DNA from: an uncultured bacterium
Lineage (GTDB): Bacteria > Cyanobacteriota > Vampirovibrionia > Gastranaerophilales > Gastranaerophilaceae
Assembly (NCBI GenBank): GCA_949292175.1
Contig: CASEYJ010000004.1
Span: forward strand, 1 to 64,000
Reading direction: 5' to 3'
DNA: 64,000 bases
Shown here: in pieces, positions 24,472 through 33,196 of the stretch
Position numbering within the stretch: the stretch's first letter is position 1
How the letters are laid out: each line of letters begins with the position of its first letter
Translations under genes and position numbers: made by a program
Notes under the pieces: model-generated
What the model was told of the DNA's origin: nothing
The model's database searches: none
What the model saw: only the letters and a program-made list of their open reading frames with translations

Positions 24472-25389
24472 ATGGGAAGAAAAAAAATAATTGAAATTGT
24501 CCTTGATACTGAAACGACAGGACTGGATTACACTAAAGAAAAAATGGTTGAATTTGCTGCAGTAAGACTGGAAAATGGCAAAATTAAAGATGAATTTCAA
24601 ACATTAATTAATCCGCAGCAGCATATCAGAAAATCAAGTATTGCAATCCACGGAATTACTCCTGATATGGTAGAAGATGCTCCGACTGAAGAAGAAGCAA
24701 TGCCAAAAATTATGGAGTTCATACAAGATTACCCGATAGTCGCACACAATGCGATTTTCGATTACACATTTATAAACGAAGCAAGTAAAAGAGTTTTCGG
24801 GCACGAAATATCTAACCCTAGAATTGATTCTCAGCAGATGTTTAAGGAAATTTATCCTGATCTTGATTCCCACGGGCTTGAAGCTTTAACTACAAAATTC
24901 AATGTTCCGCTTACAAATCACCATAGAGCAATGGCTGACACTATGGGACTTGCATTAGCCTATCCAAAATTAAAAAAACTATATTTTCAAAAATATGATT
25001 GGGAAAGCAAACAGCTTGAAAATATTGAATATCTTTTCGAAAGATACTTAAGAATTCAACAGACAGTTAACACTTTACAATCTGAATTACAAGACTTGAA
25101 ATCAGTATTCAAACTTTATTTTGAACAAGGAGGACAACCTATTGTTTCTCAATCCGGAGAAACTTTAGTTTATAATTCAAAGCAGACTTTTGGGTACGAT
25201 TTTCACCAAATAAAGAATGTTTTAGAAGAAGTCGGCGCGTTTGAAAAAGCCGTAAAAGTAAATACAGGTTTTATAGACAGACTTGTTTGCGGCTGCAGAT
25301 TAGATGAAGAGAAAAAAGAGATTATCAAAGACGCACGCCAAGAAATTAATGAAACCAGAAATATACAAATTATTAAAGCAGGGAAATAA
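24472..25389 (+). CDS. DEDDh 3'-5' exonuclease (DnaQ/PolC-epsilon type), 305 aa
   Basis: Residues 7-175 form the exonuclease domain: LDTETTGLD (Exo I, Asp and Glu), AHNAIFDYTFI (Exo II) and HHRAMADT (Exo III, His and Asp), all catalytic residues present. The C-terminal 130 residues are helical and not recognised. It may be a proofreading subunit homolog or a stand-alone nuclease. A GATAAGAAT stretch precedes the ATG and an upstream TATGCTATTAT is a likely promoter. It shares an operon with the transporter that follows after 2 bp. Confidence 0.88.
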   Translation: MGRKKIIEIVLDTETTGLDYTKEKMVEFAAVRLENGKIKDEFQTLINPQQHIRKSSIAIHGITPDMVEDAPTEEEAMPKIMEFIQDYPIVAHNAIFDYTFINEASKRVFGHEISNPRIDSQQMFKEIYPDLDSHGLEALTTKFNVPLTNHHRAMADTMGLALAYPKLKKLYFQKYDWESKQLENIEYLFERYLRIQQTVNTLQSELQDLKSVFKLYFEQGGQPIVSQSGETLVYNSKQTFGYDFHQIKNVLEEVGAFEKAVKVNTGFIDRLVCGCRLDEEKKEIIKDARQEINETRNIQIIKAGK

Positions 25390-25391
25390 CA

Positions 25392-26768
25392 ATGTTAGAA
25401 AAATTAGCTAAATTTTTTAAAGAACCTCCAGTAAAAGAAACGATTCAAGATGATCAGGAAGTAAAAAATATGTATTCCCATTGGAGATTAAGAATTTTTT
25501 ATGCTTGCTTTATCGGTTATACAGTTTTCTATCTTTGCAAAAAGAACATTGCAGTAGCCTTACCTGGTATTTCTCAAGAATTTGGTTACTCAATGACCGA
25601 ACTCGGTATATTAGGAAGTTCATTGTACCTAACTTACGGGGTTGGAAAATTTGTTAACGGTGTACTGGCAGATGGTTCTGATGTAAGAAAATTTTTACCA
25701 ACAGCACTTATAATGACAGCTCTTGCAAACATCGCATTTGCGCTTGCGCCGTCAACAATACATCTTTTGGGCTTAAGTCCTAAACTTTCCGCAATGATTC
25801 TATTGTGGGCATTAACATTCCTTTGGGGAGTAAGCGGCTGGTTTCAGTCTGCAGGATTTCCGGCAGTTGCTAAAAGCTTAACTTACTGGTACTCAAATTC
25901 AGAAAGAGGAACAAAATGGTCACTATGGTCTTGTTCTCACCAAACAGGAACATTCCTTAGTTTCATTATTGCCGGTCACATAGCATCAGCACACGGATGG
26001 CGTGCAGCATTTCTTGTTCCGGGGGTTTTAGCTTTAATCACTGCATTATGGCTGTTTGACAGACTACGAGACAGGCCTCAATCTTTAGGATTGCCTGATG
26101 TAGAAACATACAGAAATGAACCTTCAGCTAAAGCTAACGCAACTTGCGATGAGGATATGTCATATGTCCAAATATTCAAAAAATATATCCTTTGCAACAA
26201 AACAATCTGGATGCTTGCGATTGCATATATATTTGTTTATATTATAAGATTCGGCGCTGAAGACTGGATGATTATGTACTTGAGCAAAGCAAAAGGCGAT
26301 ACATTGGCTCTTGCAACTAATAAGATTTCATCATTACCTTTGGTCGGAATCGTTGGAACAATTTGTGCAGGTATAATATCTGATAAATTATTCAAAAGTA
26401 AACGTGCTCCTGTAAACTTAATTTACTTAGCAGGTGTTGTAGTATGTTTAATTCTATTAAAATTTAACACAATAAGTAACCTTGATTTTGTAATCATCGG
26501 GCTTTTAGGTGCATTCACATATGGTCCACAAATGATGATTGGCGGACTTTGTGCGGTAGAATCAAGTTCTAAGAAAGTTGCATCTGCTGCGACAGGCTTT
26601 ACCGGAACATTCGGATACATTGGTGCAGTATTATCTGCAACAGGGACAGGTTTTATGGTAGACAAGTTCGGTTGGAACGGAGCAATTTTCTTCTGGCTGG
26701 CTTCTGCAATAATATGTATTGCAATATGCTTAGTATTAATGTTAGATGAAAAGAAAAAACATAGTTAA
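25392..26768 (+). CDS. organophosphate:phosphate antiporter family (MFS) transporter, 458 aa
   Basis: Twelve hydrophobic segments and the order YFLCKKN-like first loop, YGVGKFVNG, WGVSGWFQS, and TKWSLWSCSHQTG place it in the OPA family (UhpT, UhpC, GlpT), which exchange sugar phosphates or glycerol-3-phosphate for inorganic phosphate. The GWFQSAGFPAVAK region is closest in flavour to UhpT/UhpC. Whether it transports or senses cannot be told; no UhpA/UhpB-like pair is nearby. Membrane protein, second gene after the exonuclease, followed by a strong terminator. Confidence 0.88.
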   Translation: MLEKLAKFFKEPPVKETIQDDQEVKNMYSHWRLRIFYACFIGYTVFYLCKKNIAVALPGISQEFGYSMTELGILGSSLYLTYGVGKFVNGVLADGSDVRKFLPTALIMTALANIAFALAPSTIHLLGLSPKLSAMILLWALTFLWGVSGWFQSAGFPAVAKSLTYWYSNSERGTKWSLWSCSHQTGTFLSFIIAGHIASAHGWRAAFLVPGVLALITALWLFDRLRDRPQSLGLPDVETYRNEPSAKANATCDEDMSYVQIFKKYILCNKTIWMLAIAYIFVYIIRFGAEDWMIMYLSKAKGDTLALATNKISSLPLVGIVGTICAGIISDKLFKSKRAPVNLIYLAGVVVCLILLKFNTISNLDFVIIGLLGAFTYGPQMMIGGLCAVESSSKKVASAATGFTGTFGYIGAVLSATGTGFMVDKFGWNGAIFFWLASAIICIAICLVLMLDEKKKHS

Positions 26769-26796
26769 TAATTAATAATTAAAAATTATAACAAGA

Positions 26797-26829
26797 AGCT
26801 ATCACCAAATGGTGGTAGCTTTTTTTTTA
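26797..26829 (+). terminator. intrinsic terminator
   Basis: AAGCTATCACC-AAAT-GGTGGTAGCTT (one G-U pair) plus a nine-T tract, 28 bases after the transporter gene. Confidence 0.9.
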
Positions 26830-27017
26830 CCAAAAATACAAACTAGGCACACAAATTGATACAGATTCGATATCAAATAACAAATAGCCCGACTGAATAA
26901 GCCCTTGCGGTAATGTTTATCAAGCAAAATAAAGTACATAATCAGGTATAAGTTTGTTTTTTAAGCTTTTTTTCGGGTATTTCTTGAAAAAACCCGCCAC
27001 AACACAAGGAGGTAAAA

Positions 27018-29069
27018 ATGACAATTAAAAAACTTACTGTGGCAGCTGCAATTGCCGTTGGAATAGCAACGTGTTCCTTGAATCAAGCAATGGCAGCTTG
27101 CCCATGTACACAGCAAGCAACCCCACAAGCCCCGTGTGCAGAAGCACTACCGGTAGTAACAGGTCCAGCTTGTCCTTGTACAAAAACACCGAAATGCGAC
27201 AAGTGTCAAAAATCTTTTGACGAATGCGACTGCGAAGAAGCAAAACCTTGCGACGATCCATGTCAAGATCCGTGCGAGAAAAAGAAAAGTGACTGCGGAT
27301 GCGAAAATGAAAACTTAGGATGTGACGCCCCAGCAGTACCATCTTGCGCAGTATGCCCTGGAACAGGTAAACCTGACAGAAAAGATATGAAACAAGTTTA
27401 CGGTTACCCGAACGCAATATACGGTGCAAACAACTACATGGGTGAACCTGCAAACTCAATTCTATCAACTGACACCACAGCCGCAGCAGCTGCAGCACAA
27501 AATATGTCTTCTGCGGTAAATGGAGTTACCGTATCTTCACAAGGACAAATGACAGGTGCCGCAACACAAATGCCTTGCCTAGGTGAAGACCCAACTCGTC
27601 ATAACGGTATTCCAATTGAAAGAAACGAACGTATTATGGACGGTAACAACTGTCCGGTAGATATCCAAACAGAAAACTCAATGCAAGCAGTCAAAAAAAC
27701 ATTAGTTCCTTTTGACATGAAAGCTGCAATGGGAGGATGTCCCATAGGTGCAGCAGCACCAGCCTCAACAGGATGTATGTTCCCTGACGTTCCGAACGGC
27801 TATTGGGCAGCCTGTGATATCGACAAACTTGCAATGAATAACGTTGTTGTAGGTTATCCTGATGGTATGTTCAAACCGGGTAAAGACATCACTCGTGCTG
27901 AATTTGCAACAATGTTAGTAAAAGGTTTCAACCTAGATGACTGCGGTATGGAACCAAAGGCATTATTTAAAGACGTACCGCACAACAATTGGGCGAACGC
28001 AGCTATCGCAAAAGCCGTTGATGAAGACTTGCTAGCAGGTTATCCAAACGGTAAATTCGAACCTAACCACAAGGTTACCCGTGTTGAAGCATTAACATCT
28101 ATTGCAAAAGGTATGACTTGTGATATCGACGAATGCAGAGCAAACGAAATCTTATCTAAATACGCAGACGGTAACAAAGTCCCTGGTTGGGCTAGAATTC
28201 CTGTTGCTAAATCACTTGAAAATGGAGCATTAAAAGATTCTCCAAATCCAAATATGATTTTCCCGAACAGAGAAGCGTCAAGAGCTGATATCGCATCAAT
28301 GATGCAAACAGTCCGTGTTGCATTAGGATATGATACAAATCCAAAAACTGCAAACGAAATTTGCCCAGCTTGTCCAACCGACAAACAAGCATTCGTTGAA
28401 AACGAAGAAATCGTTAAAATCCCGACATTAAAAGTTAAGATGATTGACCAGTTGACTGCAAAATCATCACACGTAGGTCAATACTTCAGAGCAAACACTC
28501 TTGAAGAAATTACAATCAATGGTGTAACTTTCCCTTGCGGTTCAACCGTAACAGGACAAGTTGTTGAAGTAATAAGACCTTCAGGATGTAACAAAGGTGC
28601 TTTAAAACTATCATTTACAAGCATCAAGAACGGAGATTGCAAAGCTAACTTACCAAAACAAATCTTGCAAGCTCAGGTAAACAAATCAAAACAAGTTAAC
28701 CCGGTAGCAAGACTTGTAGAAGCTCCATTCACACTTGCCGGCTCATTAGTTGGTATAGTAGGTAGAACAACAGGTGGTGCAATTGCAAACTTAGGTAACG
28801 CTGTTGAAAACGTATCTAACGACGCCGGCTATATGCTTGGACATGTATTCCAAGGTAAATTCGGTGCAGCAGCAAGAAATCTTGGAGATGGTCTATGGGA
28901 AACTGTTAAAGCTCCTGTTGACATCACAAGAACAGCATTATCTGGTACAGTTGGTCTATTCCAAACAACAGGCGACGAATTTGCTTACCTTGTTGACCCT
29001 AAGGGATACAAAATCTCTGCAGTTAACCCAAGAGAACACGTTACTATTGCCTTCGGCTGTAATGAGTAA
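27018..29069 (+). CDS. S-layer-homology (SLH) surface protein with Cys-rich N-terminus, 683 aa
   Basis: The signal peptide ends at AMA-A near residue 26. Residues 27-120 contain about 17 cysteines in CPC, CxxC and PC patterns. A low-complexity linker follows. Three SLH modules lie around residues 255-440 (first with DVPNGYWAACDIDKL...GYPDGMFKPGKDITRAEFA, then DVPHNNWA...GYPNGKFEPN, then a more divergent third), which bind cell wall-linked polymer. The C-terminal third holds a beta-rich domain and a Gly/Ala amphipathic stretch. Such proteins tether the outer envelope; a porin-like role is unproven. AAGGAGG precedes the ATG after a leader of up to 190 nt. Confidence 0.88.
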   Translation: MTIKKLTVAAAIAVGIATCSLNQAMAACPCTQQATPQAPCAEALPVVTGPACPCTKTPKCDKCQKSFDECDCEEAKPCDDPCQDPCEKKKSDCGCENENLGCDAPAVPSCAVCPGTGKPDRKDMKQVYGYPNAIYGANNYMGEPANSILSTDTTAAAAAAQNMSSAVNGVTVSSQGQMTGAATQMPCLGEDPTRHNGIPIERNERIMDGNNCPVDIQTENSMQAVKKTLVPFDMKAAMGGCPIGAAAPASTGCMFPDVPNGYWAACDIDKLAMNNVVVGYPDGMFKPGKDITRAEFATMLVKGFNLDDCGMEPKALFKDVPHNNWANAAIAKAVDEDLLAGYPNGKFEPNHKVTRVEALTSIAKGMTCDIDECRANEILSKYADGNKVPGWARIPVAKSLENGALKDSPNPNMIFPNREASRADIASMMQTVRVALGYDTNPKTANEICPACPTDKQAFVENEEIVKIPTLKVKMIDQLTAKSSHVGQYFRANTLEEITINGVTFPCGSTVTGQVVEVIRPSGCNKGALKLSFTSIKNGDCKANLPKQILQAQVNKSKQVNPVARLVEAPFTLAGSLVGIVGRTTGGAIANLGNAVENVSNDAGYMLGHVFQGKFGAAARNLGDGLWETVKAPVDITRTALSGTVGLFQTTGDEFAYLVDPKGYKISAVNPREHVTIAFGCNE

Positions 29070-29101
29070 CACAGCTGACACAGATAGTCATTCGTACGCC
29101 G

Positions 29102-29137
29102 GAAACCGTTCCTCAAAAGAGGGGCGGTTTCTCTTTT
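29102..29137 (+). terminator. SLH gene terminator
   Basis: GAAACCG (29102-29108) pairs with CGGTTTC (29125-29131), with an inner CCTC-AAAA-GAGG hairpin and a T5 tract. Confidence 0.85.
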
Positions 29138-29144
29138 TAAACAA

Positions 29145-29171
29145 TAAAAAAGGCGATCTAATCAATCGCCT
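29145..29171 (-). terminator. terminator of the GGDEF-like gene
   Basis: AGGCGAT and ATCGCCT form a 7-bp stem, with a T6 run on the minus strand, 55 bp after the gene's stop. Confidence 0.75.
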
Positions 29172-29225
29172 AATAACCAGATTTTACACTATATAAGTGT
29201 TCAGAAAGGAAGTCTTTTCTTTATC

Positions 29226-30098
29226 CTAATCTCCTAAATTTATTTGAGAGAATTGGATAATTTTATTTTTCCCACGCTTCTTAGCATTGTAAAGAGCGTG
29301 CTCAGCATATCTGATAATCGTATTAACATCTTCATCAACATTTTCCAAACAAGGATAAGTAGAAATACCACCTGAAATTGTAATAGGATGTCTTTCTTCT
29401 TCACCAGCAGGAATAAATTCCATTTTTTCAATATCACGTCTGAAACGTTCTGCGAAAAGGAATGCATTTTCTTCTGAAGTGTTTGGAAGAATTAACAAGA
29501 ACTCTTCATCACCATAACGAGTCAAAATATCTTCTTTACGGATAAGCTGCTTTAACTTGTCTGCAATTGAACGAAGCAAAACATCACCCCAGTCATAACC
29601 GTAAATATCATTTACAACTTTGAAGAAATCTAGGTCAAATAATAAACAAGAAAGTTTTGTACCATATCTTTTTGCTCTGGAAATTTCCTGTTCAAGACGT
29701 TCGTGAAGATATCTTCTGTTATGTAAACCTGTAAGTTCATCAGTTGTTGAAACTTGATTAAGCTTATCTCTTAATTCTTTAATTTTTAACAAAGCTTTTG
29801 CTCTGATAGCCAATTCATCTTTGTCAACAGGAACTTTTATCAAATCATAAGCAACAGCACGAACAACAGTTCCCTTAAAAGACTCTCCAACAAACAATAC
29901 CGGAGCCTTAAATTTTGTAACCATCAAAACATCTTTAATATTTGGAACATCTTCAATAACAAGCAAACCTGCATTAAGAGTTTCATAATCTCTAAGGTTA
30001 GCTGCGTCTTCGATTCTAACATTTGTATCGTCAATATTAGCCAATACATCAGCCAAATCTGAAGACTTCTTAGTTGTATAAACAATTATATTTTTCAT
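29226..30098 (-). CDS. receiver-like plus degenerate GGDEF protein, 290 aa
   Basis: Residues 1-110 look like a pseudo-receiver: alternating strands with LLVIEDV where the phospho-accepting Asp normally lies, and a conserved-type KVP near residue 90. Residues 120-285 are a GGDEF domain (TDELTGLHNRRY, FDLDFFKVVNDIYG, RYGDEEF). The signature is GDEEF rather than GGDEF/GGEEF, so the second glycine is Asp, while the inhibitory RxxD site (RKED, five residues upstream) is retained. It may be a c-di-GMP receptor rather than an active cyclase; weak cyclase activity cannot be excluded. GAAGGGA precedes the ATG. Confidence 0.85.
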   Translation of the reverse strand: MKNIIVYTTKKSSDLADVLANIDDTNVRIEDAANLRDYETLNAGLLVIEDVPNIKDVLMVTKFKAPVLFVGESFKGTVVRAVAYDLIKVPVDKDELAIRAKALLKIKELRDKLNQVSTTDELTGLHNRRYLHERLEQEISRAKRYGTKLSCLLFDLDFFKVVNDIYGYDWGDVLLRSIADKLKQLIRKEDILTRYGDEEFLLILPNTSEENAFLFAERFRRDIEKMEFIPAGEEERHPITISGGISTYPCLENVDEDVNTIIRYAEHALYNAKKRGKNKIIQFSQINLGD

Positions 30099-30269
30099 TA
30101 TAATCCCTTCAAAAAAATCTCTTCTTATATTTGGATTTTAGCACAACACTTAAATTCATACAATTTGTAACAAATTATTAACAAAAGAAAAAGAACCTTA
30201 AAGTTTAGAACAAAATTGCCGTAATGAAAAATACAGGCAAAAAGAAATGAAAGGATGGATTGACGAGTT

Positions 30270-31409
30270 ATGGGAATGGCTGCGACACAAGCTAGATTGC
30301 TAAGCATTACCGCAAGATTGACCGACAATGAAAATTCAGGTCAAAGCATTTCATATTCAAAAATTCGCCTTGCAAATCAAACCGAAGAGGTTAACAAGGA
30401 TTATCTTAACGCCTTAAAAGCAACTAAATTAACCGTCCTAACAGGATTTAACGGTTCAGAAGAAGTTTACACAGATATTTCATACGGCCTAATGACAGGT
30501 TACAATACAGTTGCAACAGGAACACAATATGTTGTAACTGATAAAAAGGGTAGAGTTTTGGTAACCGATAAAATGGCAAAAGCATTTGAAAGCGGAAACG
30601 GTGATTACAATAAGTTTCTTGCCGCATTAGGTTATTCTCAAACAGATATTACGATTAAACATAACAGTACAGTAGCAACTGATCAAGAAAAAGCTCAAGC
30701 ATACCAAAAAATTCACGAAGCTTGGGACCAATACTTAACATCAGTAGGACTTCACATTGGTGAAGATGAAGAACACGGGCTTGATTTTGGATACACATCA
30801 TTTAGCACAAATCCTTTTGATGGTTATCCTACATACACAGTTACAGACTTGGCAACAGGCGAGAAAACAACCAAAGCTCTTAACTATGAAGGTACAACTC
30901 AAGAGCAACGTGAACTGTACGATTATGCTGCGTCATTAACAGAAGCTTACTACGGAACTTCAAACTCAGGATCAGCATTAAAAACTGCTGAAGATTCTGA
31001 TAATACAGGTTACATAAATTACTTGAAGAACATTTTCCAAAAAATGGCATCTGCAGGTTACTACACAGAAAAAGATGAAGGCAAAACTATCAAAGATAAC
31101 GCTTGGTTTGAACAAGAACTTAGAGATGGTAATCTTCAACTTGAATACTATTCTGCAGTTGAGCATAAGTTCGTTTCAACATCAATCGATTCAGATTCTT
31201 CAATCCAAGAAGTAACTGACGAAAGAGAGATTGCATTAATCGAACAAGAATATCAAATTAAACTTGATGACTTAGAACAAAAAGATAACAAATACGACCT
31301 TGAATTAAGAAAATTAGATACTGAACACAGCGCTCTTCAAACAGAGTACGATTCACTCAAAAACGTTATCGACAAAAACGTTGAAAGTTCATTCAAAACA
31401 TTTTCTTAG
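30270..31409 (+). CDS. helical surface/axial-type protein of unknown function, 379 aa
   Basis: The N-terminus AATQARLLSITARLTDNE is a helical heptad pattern followed by SKIRLANQT, and the C-terminal 70 residues form another coiled coil ending in KNVESSFKTFS. Bracketing of a variable Gly/Thr/Asp-rich centre by N- and C-terminal helices is the plan of flagellar axial proteins and some export substrates. I recall similar proteins as characteristic of Melainabacteria, but cannot name the family. No signal peptide and no membrane segment. Either of two closely spaced ATGs (30270, 30276) may be the start; the Shine-Dalgarno is weak. Confidence 0.65.
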   Translation: MGMAATQARLLSITARLTDNENSGQSISYSKIRLANQTEEVNKDYLNALKATKLTVLTGFNGSEEVYTDISYGLMTGYNTVATGTQYVVTDKKGRVLVTDKMAKAFESGNGDYNKFLAALGYSQTDITIKHNSTVATDQEKAQAYQKIHEAWDQYLTSVGLHIGEDEEHGLDFGYTSFSTNPFDGYPTYTVTDLATGEKTTKALNYEGTTQEQRELYDYAASLTEAYYGTSNSGSALKTAEDSDNTGYINYLKNIFQKMASAGYYTEKDEGKTIKDNAWFEQELRDGNLQLEYYSAVEHKFVSTSIDSDSSIQEVTDEREIALIEQEYQIKLDDLEQKDNKYDLELRKLDTEHSALQTEYDSLKNVIDKNVESSFKTFS

Positions 31410-31480
31410 AAAAAAATTTTTTAATGATTCCTATTCCTTTTATTTCCTTATTTACACAAAATTTATTAAGTTTTCCCCTA

Positions 31481-31505
31481 CCGCTTTCTACCCAAAGCGG
31501 TTTTT
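31481..31505 (+). terminator. intrinsic terminator
   Basis: CCGCTTT-CTACCC-AAAGCGG followed by T5, 71 bases beyond the helical protein gene. Confidence 0.9.
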
Positions 31506-31547
31506 CTTTTTCATGATACAATTAAAAGAAAATAAGGAGAGGAATAG

Positions 31548-32522
31548 ATGAAAGCAGTAGTATTTGATGAAGGTTTAAAGCTGGATAAAAATTATAAAAA
31601 GCCAATTCCTGCAAAAGGAGAAGCTCTAATTAGAGTAACATTGGCCGGAATATGTAACACAGATTATGAAATCACAAAAGGCTACATGGGCTACAAAGGA
31701 GTTTTAGGTCACGAAGCAGTTGGAATTGTAGAAGAAATTAACGACGAAGACCAATCTTTATTAGGTAAAAGAGTAGTTGCAGAAATTAGCTACGGATGCA
31801 AAAAACCTGACTGCCCATATTGTGCAGAAAAACTATATCGCCACTGCCCGGACAGACACACCCTTGGAATTTGGAGAAAAGACGGCTGTTTTGCAGAATA
31901 CTTCACAATGCCTTTGGAAGTTTTGTTTGAAGTTCCGGAAAACGTTCCTGATGAACAAGCTGTTTTCGTAGAACCTCTTGCAGCAGCTTGCGAAATCACA
32001 GAACAACTACACATAAAACCGTTTGAAAAAGTTATTGTTCTTGGAGACGGCAAATTGGGTCTGATAACTGCACTAACTCTAAATGCCCAAAACATAAATG
32101 TTATGCTTGTCGGAAAACACCAAAACAAACTAGACATAGCAAAAGCTCAAGGAGTTGAAACTTGTCTGTTAAACGACTTAAAAATAGAAAAAACATACGA
32201 CGTAGTAGTTGAAGCAACAGGTTCAATATCAGGTTTTGAAACAGCCCTTGCTCTTACAAAACCTCGAGGAGTGCTTGTTCTAAAAAGTACCGTTGCTGCG
32301 TCAAAAGAATTCAATCTTGCCCCTATCGTTATTGATGAAATCACAGTACTAGGCTCAAGATGCGGACAATTCCCGGCAGCATTAAGACTCCTTAAATCAG
32401 GCAAAGTGGATTTTTCACCACTTATCTCTGCAACATATAGTGTTGATGATGCAATAGAAGGGTTTGAAAAAAACAAAGAAAAAGAAACCCTAAAAGTCTT
32501 GCTAAACTTTAAAAACTCTTAA
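31548..32522 (+). CDS. zinc-dependent medium-chain alcohol/polyol dehydrogenase, 324 aa
   Basis: An MDR superfamily member. Catalytic zinc ligands are expected at GICNTDYE and GHEAVG, and the structural zinc lobe is CKKPDCPYCAEKLYRHC, four cysteines present. The NAD(P)-binding Rossmann loop is VLGDGKLG near residue 168 (variant of GxGxxG). Length is slightly below the usual 340. The substrate is not determinable; relatives act on sorbitol, threonine or sugar alcohols. AAGGAGAGG precedes the ATG. Monocistronic. Confidence 0.88.
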   Translation: MKAVVFDEGLKLDKNYKKPIPAKGEALIRVTLAGICNTDYEITKGYMGYKGVLGHEAVGIVEEINDEDQSLLGKRVVAEISYGCKKPDCPYCAEKLYRHCPDRHTLGIWRKDGCFAEYFTMPLEVLFEVPENVPDEQAVFVEPLAAACEITEQLHIKPFEKVIVLGDGKLGLITALTLNAQNINVMLVGKHQNKLDIAKAQGVETCLLNDLKIEKTYDVVVEATGSISGFETALALTKPRGVLVLKSTVAASKEFNLAPIVIDEITVLGSRCGQFPAALRLLKSGKVDFSPLISATYSVDDAIEGFEKNKEKETLKVLLNFKNS

Positions 32523-32530
32523 CACACATG

Positions 32531-32558
32531 TTGCAAAATGATATTTTTTGTTTAAAAT
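32531..32558 (+). promoter_or_regulatory. rpsT promoter
   Basis: TTGCAA, a 16-bp spacer and TAAAAT, followed by a leader of about 60 nt. Confidence 0.65.
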
Positions 32559-32562
32559 GAAA

Positions 32563-32601
32563 GTACTCACATCCTCGAGTACGGCACCGTCATTAAGTGC
32601 C
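32563..32601 (+). promoter_or_regulatory. S20 leader with two hairpins
   Basis: GTACTC (32563) pairs with GAGTAC (32577), and GGCAC (32583) pairs with GTGCC (32597), tandem in the mRNA leader just before the Shine-Dalgarno of rpsT. In other bacteria S20 represses its own synthesis through its leader, so this may be an autoregulatory site; the family match is not established. Confidence 0.45.
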
Positions 32602-32624
32602 AAAACTTAGAAAGGTAAAGAAAA

Positions 32625-32897
32625 ATGGCAAATATTAAATCTGCAAAAAAAAGAGTACTTATAGCTGAAAGAAACAGAGTTAGAAACGTAGCTTTCAAAA
32701 CATCTATCAAAACAGCTTTGAAGAAAGTTTTGGAACTAGCAAAAGGTGAAGATGCAGAAGCATTGAACGCAGCTATCTCTAGAGCATACCAATTATGCGA
32801 CAAAGCTGTAAGCAAAGGTGTTTTGCACAAAAACACAGCAGCAAGAAAAAAATCAAGACTTGTTCTTGCAGTAAAAAGAATCCAAGCTGCAAAATAA
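32625..32897 (+). CDS. rpsT: 30S ribosomal protein S20
   Basis: The 90-aa, strongly basic, all-helical protein begins MANIKSAKKRVLIAERNR, the standard S20 N-terminus, and ends in the ARKKSRLVLAVKR segment that binds 16S rRNA. Size is normal. GAAAGG lies before the ATG. It has its own promoter and a strong terminator, the usual isolated arrangement for rpsT. Confidence 0.96.
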   Translation: MANIKSAKKRVLIAERNRVRNVAFKTSIKTALKKVLELAKGEDAEALNAAISRAYQLCDKAVSKGVLHKNTAARKKSRLVLAVKRIQAAK

Positions 32898-32913
32898 GCT
32901 TGACGCCAAAATT

Positions 32914-32950
32914 AAAAAGCGGACTTTCAAAATTTGGAAGTCCGCTTTTT
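32914..32950. terminator. bidirectional terminator
   Basis: AAAAAGCGGACTT and AAGTCCGCTTTTT form a strong stem between rpsT and the convergent small membrane protein gene. Confidence 0.9.
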
Positions 32951-32954
32951 GTGT

Positions 32955-33083
32955 TTAATCAACGACATAATTTAACTTTACAAGTAAATAATTTGCAGCC
33001 CTAATAACAAAAAGCAAACCCACAATAATCACAAACGATAAAAACGCAGAAATTTTTAAAAATAAGACTTCCTTTTTACCCAT
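32955..33083 (-). CDS. small single-span membrane protein, 42 aa
   Basis: The frame has all expected signs of a gene despite its size: GAGG five bases before the ATG, a TTGACA promoter upstream and the shared bidirectional terminator right after its stop. The product starts with a short basic segment (MGKKEVLFLK), continues as a transmembrane helix of about 18 residues (ISAFLSFVIIVGLLFVI), and ends with a short polar tail. No family recognised; small proteins of this sort often modulate a larger membrane complex. Confidence 0.6.
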   Translation of the reverse strand: MGKKEVLFLKISAFLSFVIIVGLLFVIRAANYLLVKLNYVVD

Positions 33084-33117
33084 AAAAACCTCAAAATTAA
33101 TTTAATATCTCTTAATA

Positions 33118-33146
33118 TTTGTATTATATAATATAACGATTGTCAA
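33118..33146 (-). promoter_or_regulatory. promoter of the small membrane protein
   Basis: TTGACA (33141-33146), a 17-bp spacer and TACAAA (33118-33123) on the minus strand; the ATG lies 35 bases further on. Confidence 0.55.
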
Positions 33147-33184
33147 ACATAAATAACACAATTACGTCTGGTGAAAATAGATGC

Positions 33185-33190
33185 TAAATT
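33185..33190 (+). promoter_or_regulatory. extended -10, leaderless arrangement
   Basis: TGC-TAAATT ends 6 bases before the ATG at 33197 with no Shine-Dalgarno. Confidence 0.45.
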
Positions 33191-33196
33191 TAAAAT

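Noticed and set aside
26830-27017. 188-bp leader of the SLH gene as a possible riboswitch
   Set aside because: Only a weak CGGGT/ACCCG pairing and A-rich tracts were seen; no consistent aptamer-like structure.
28804-29196. 130-codon frame overlapping the 3' end of the SLH gene in another frame
   Set aside because: It overlaps a clear SLH reading frame and its composition is an artefact of the codon pattern on that strand.
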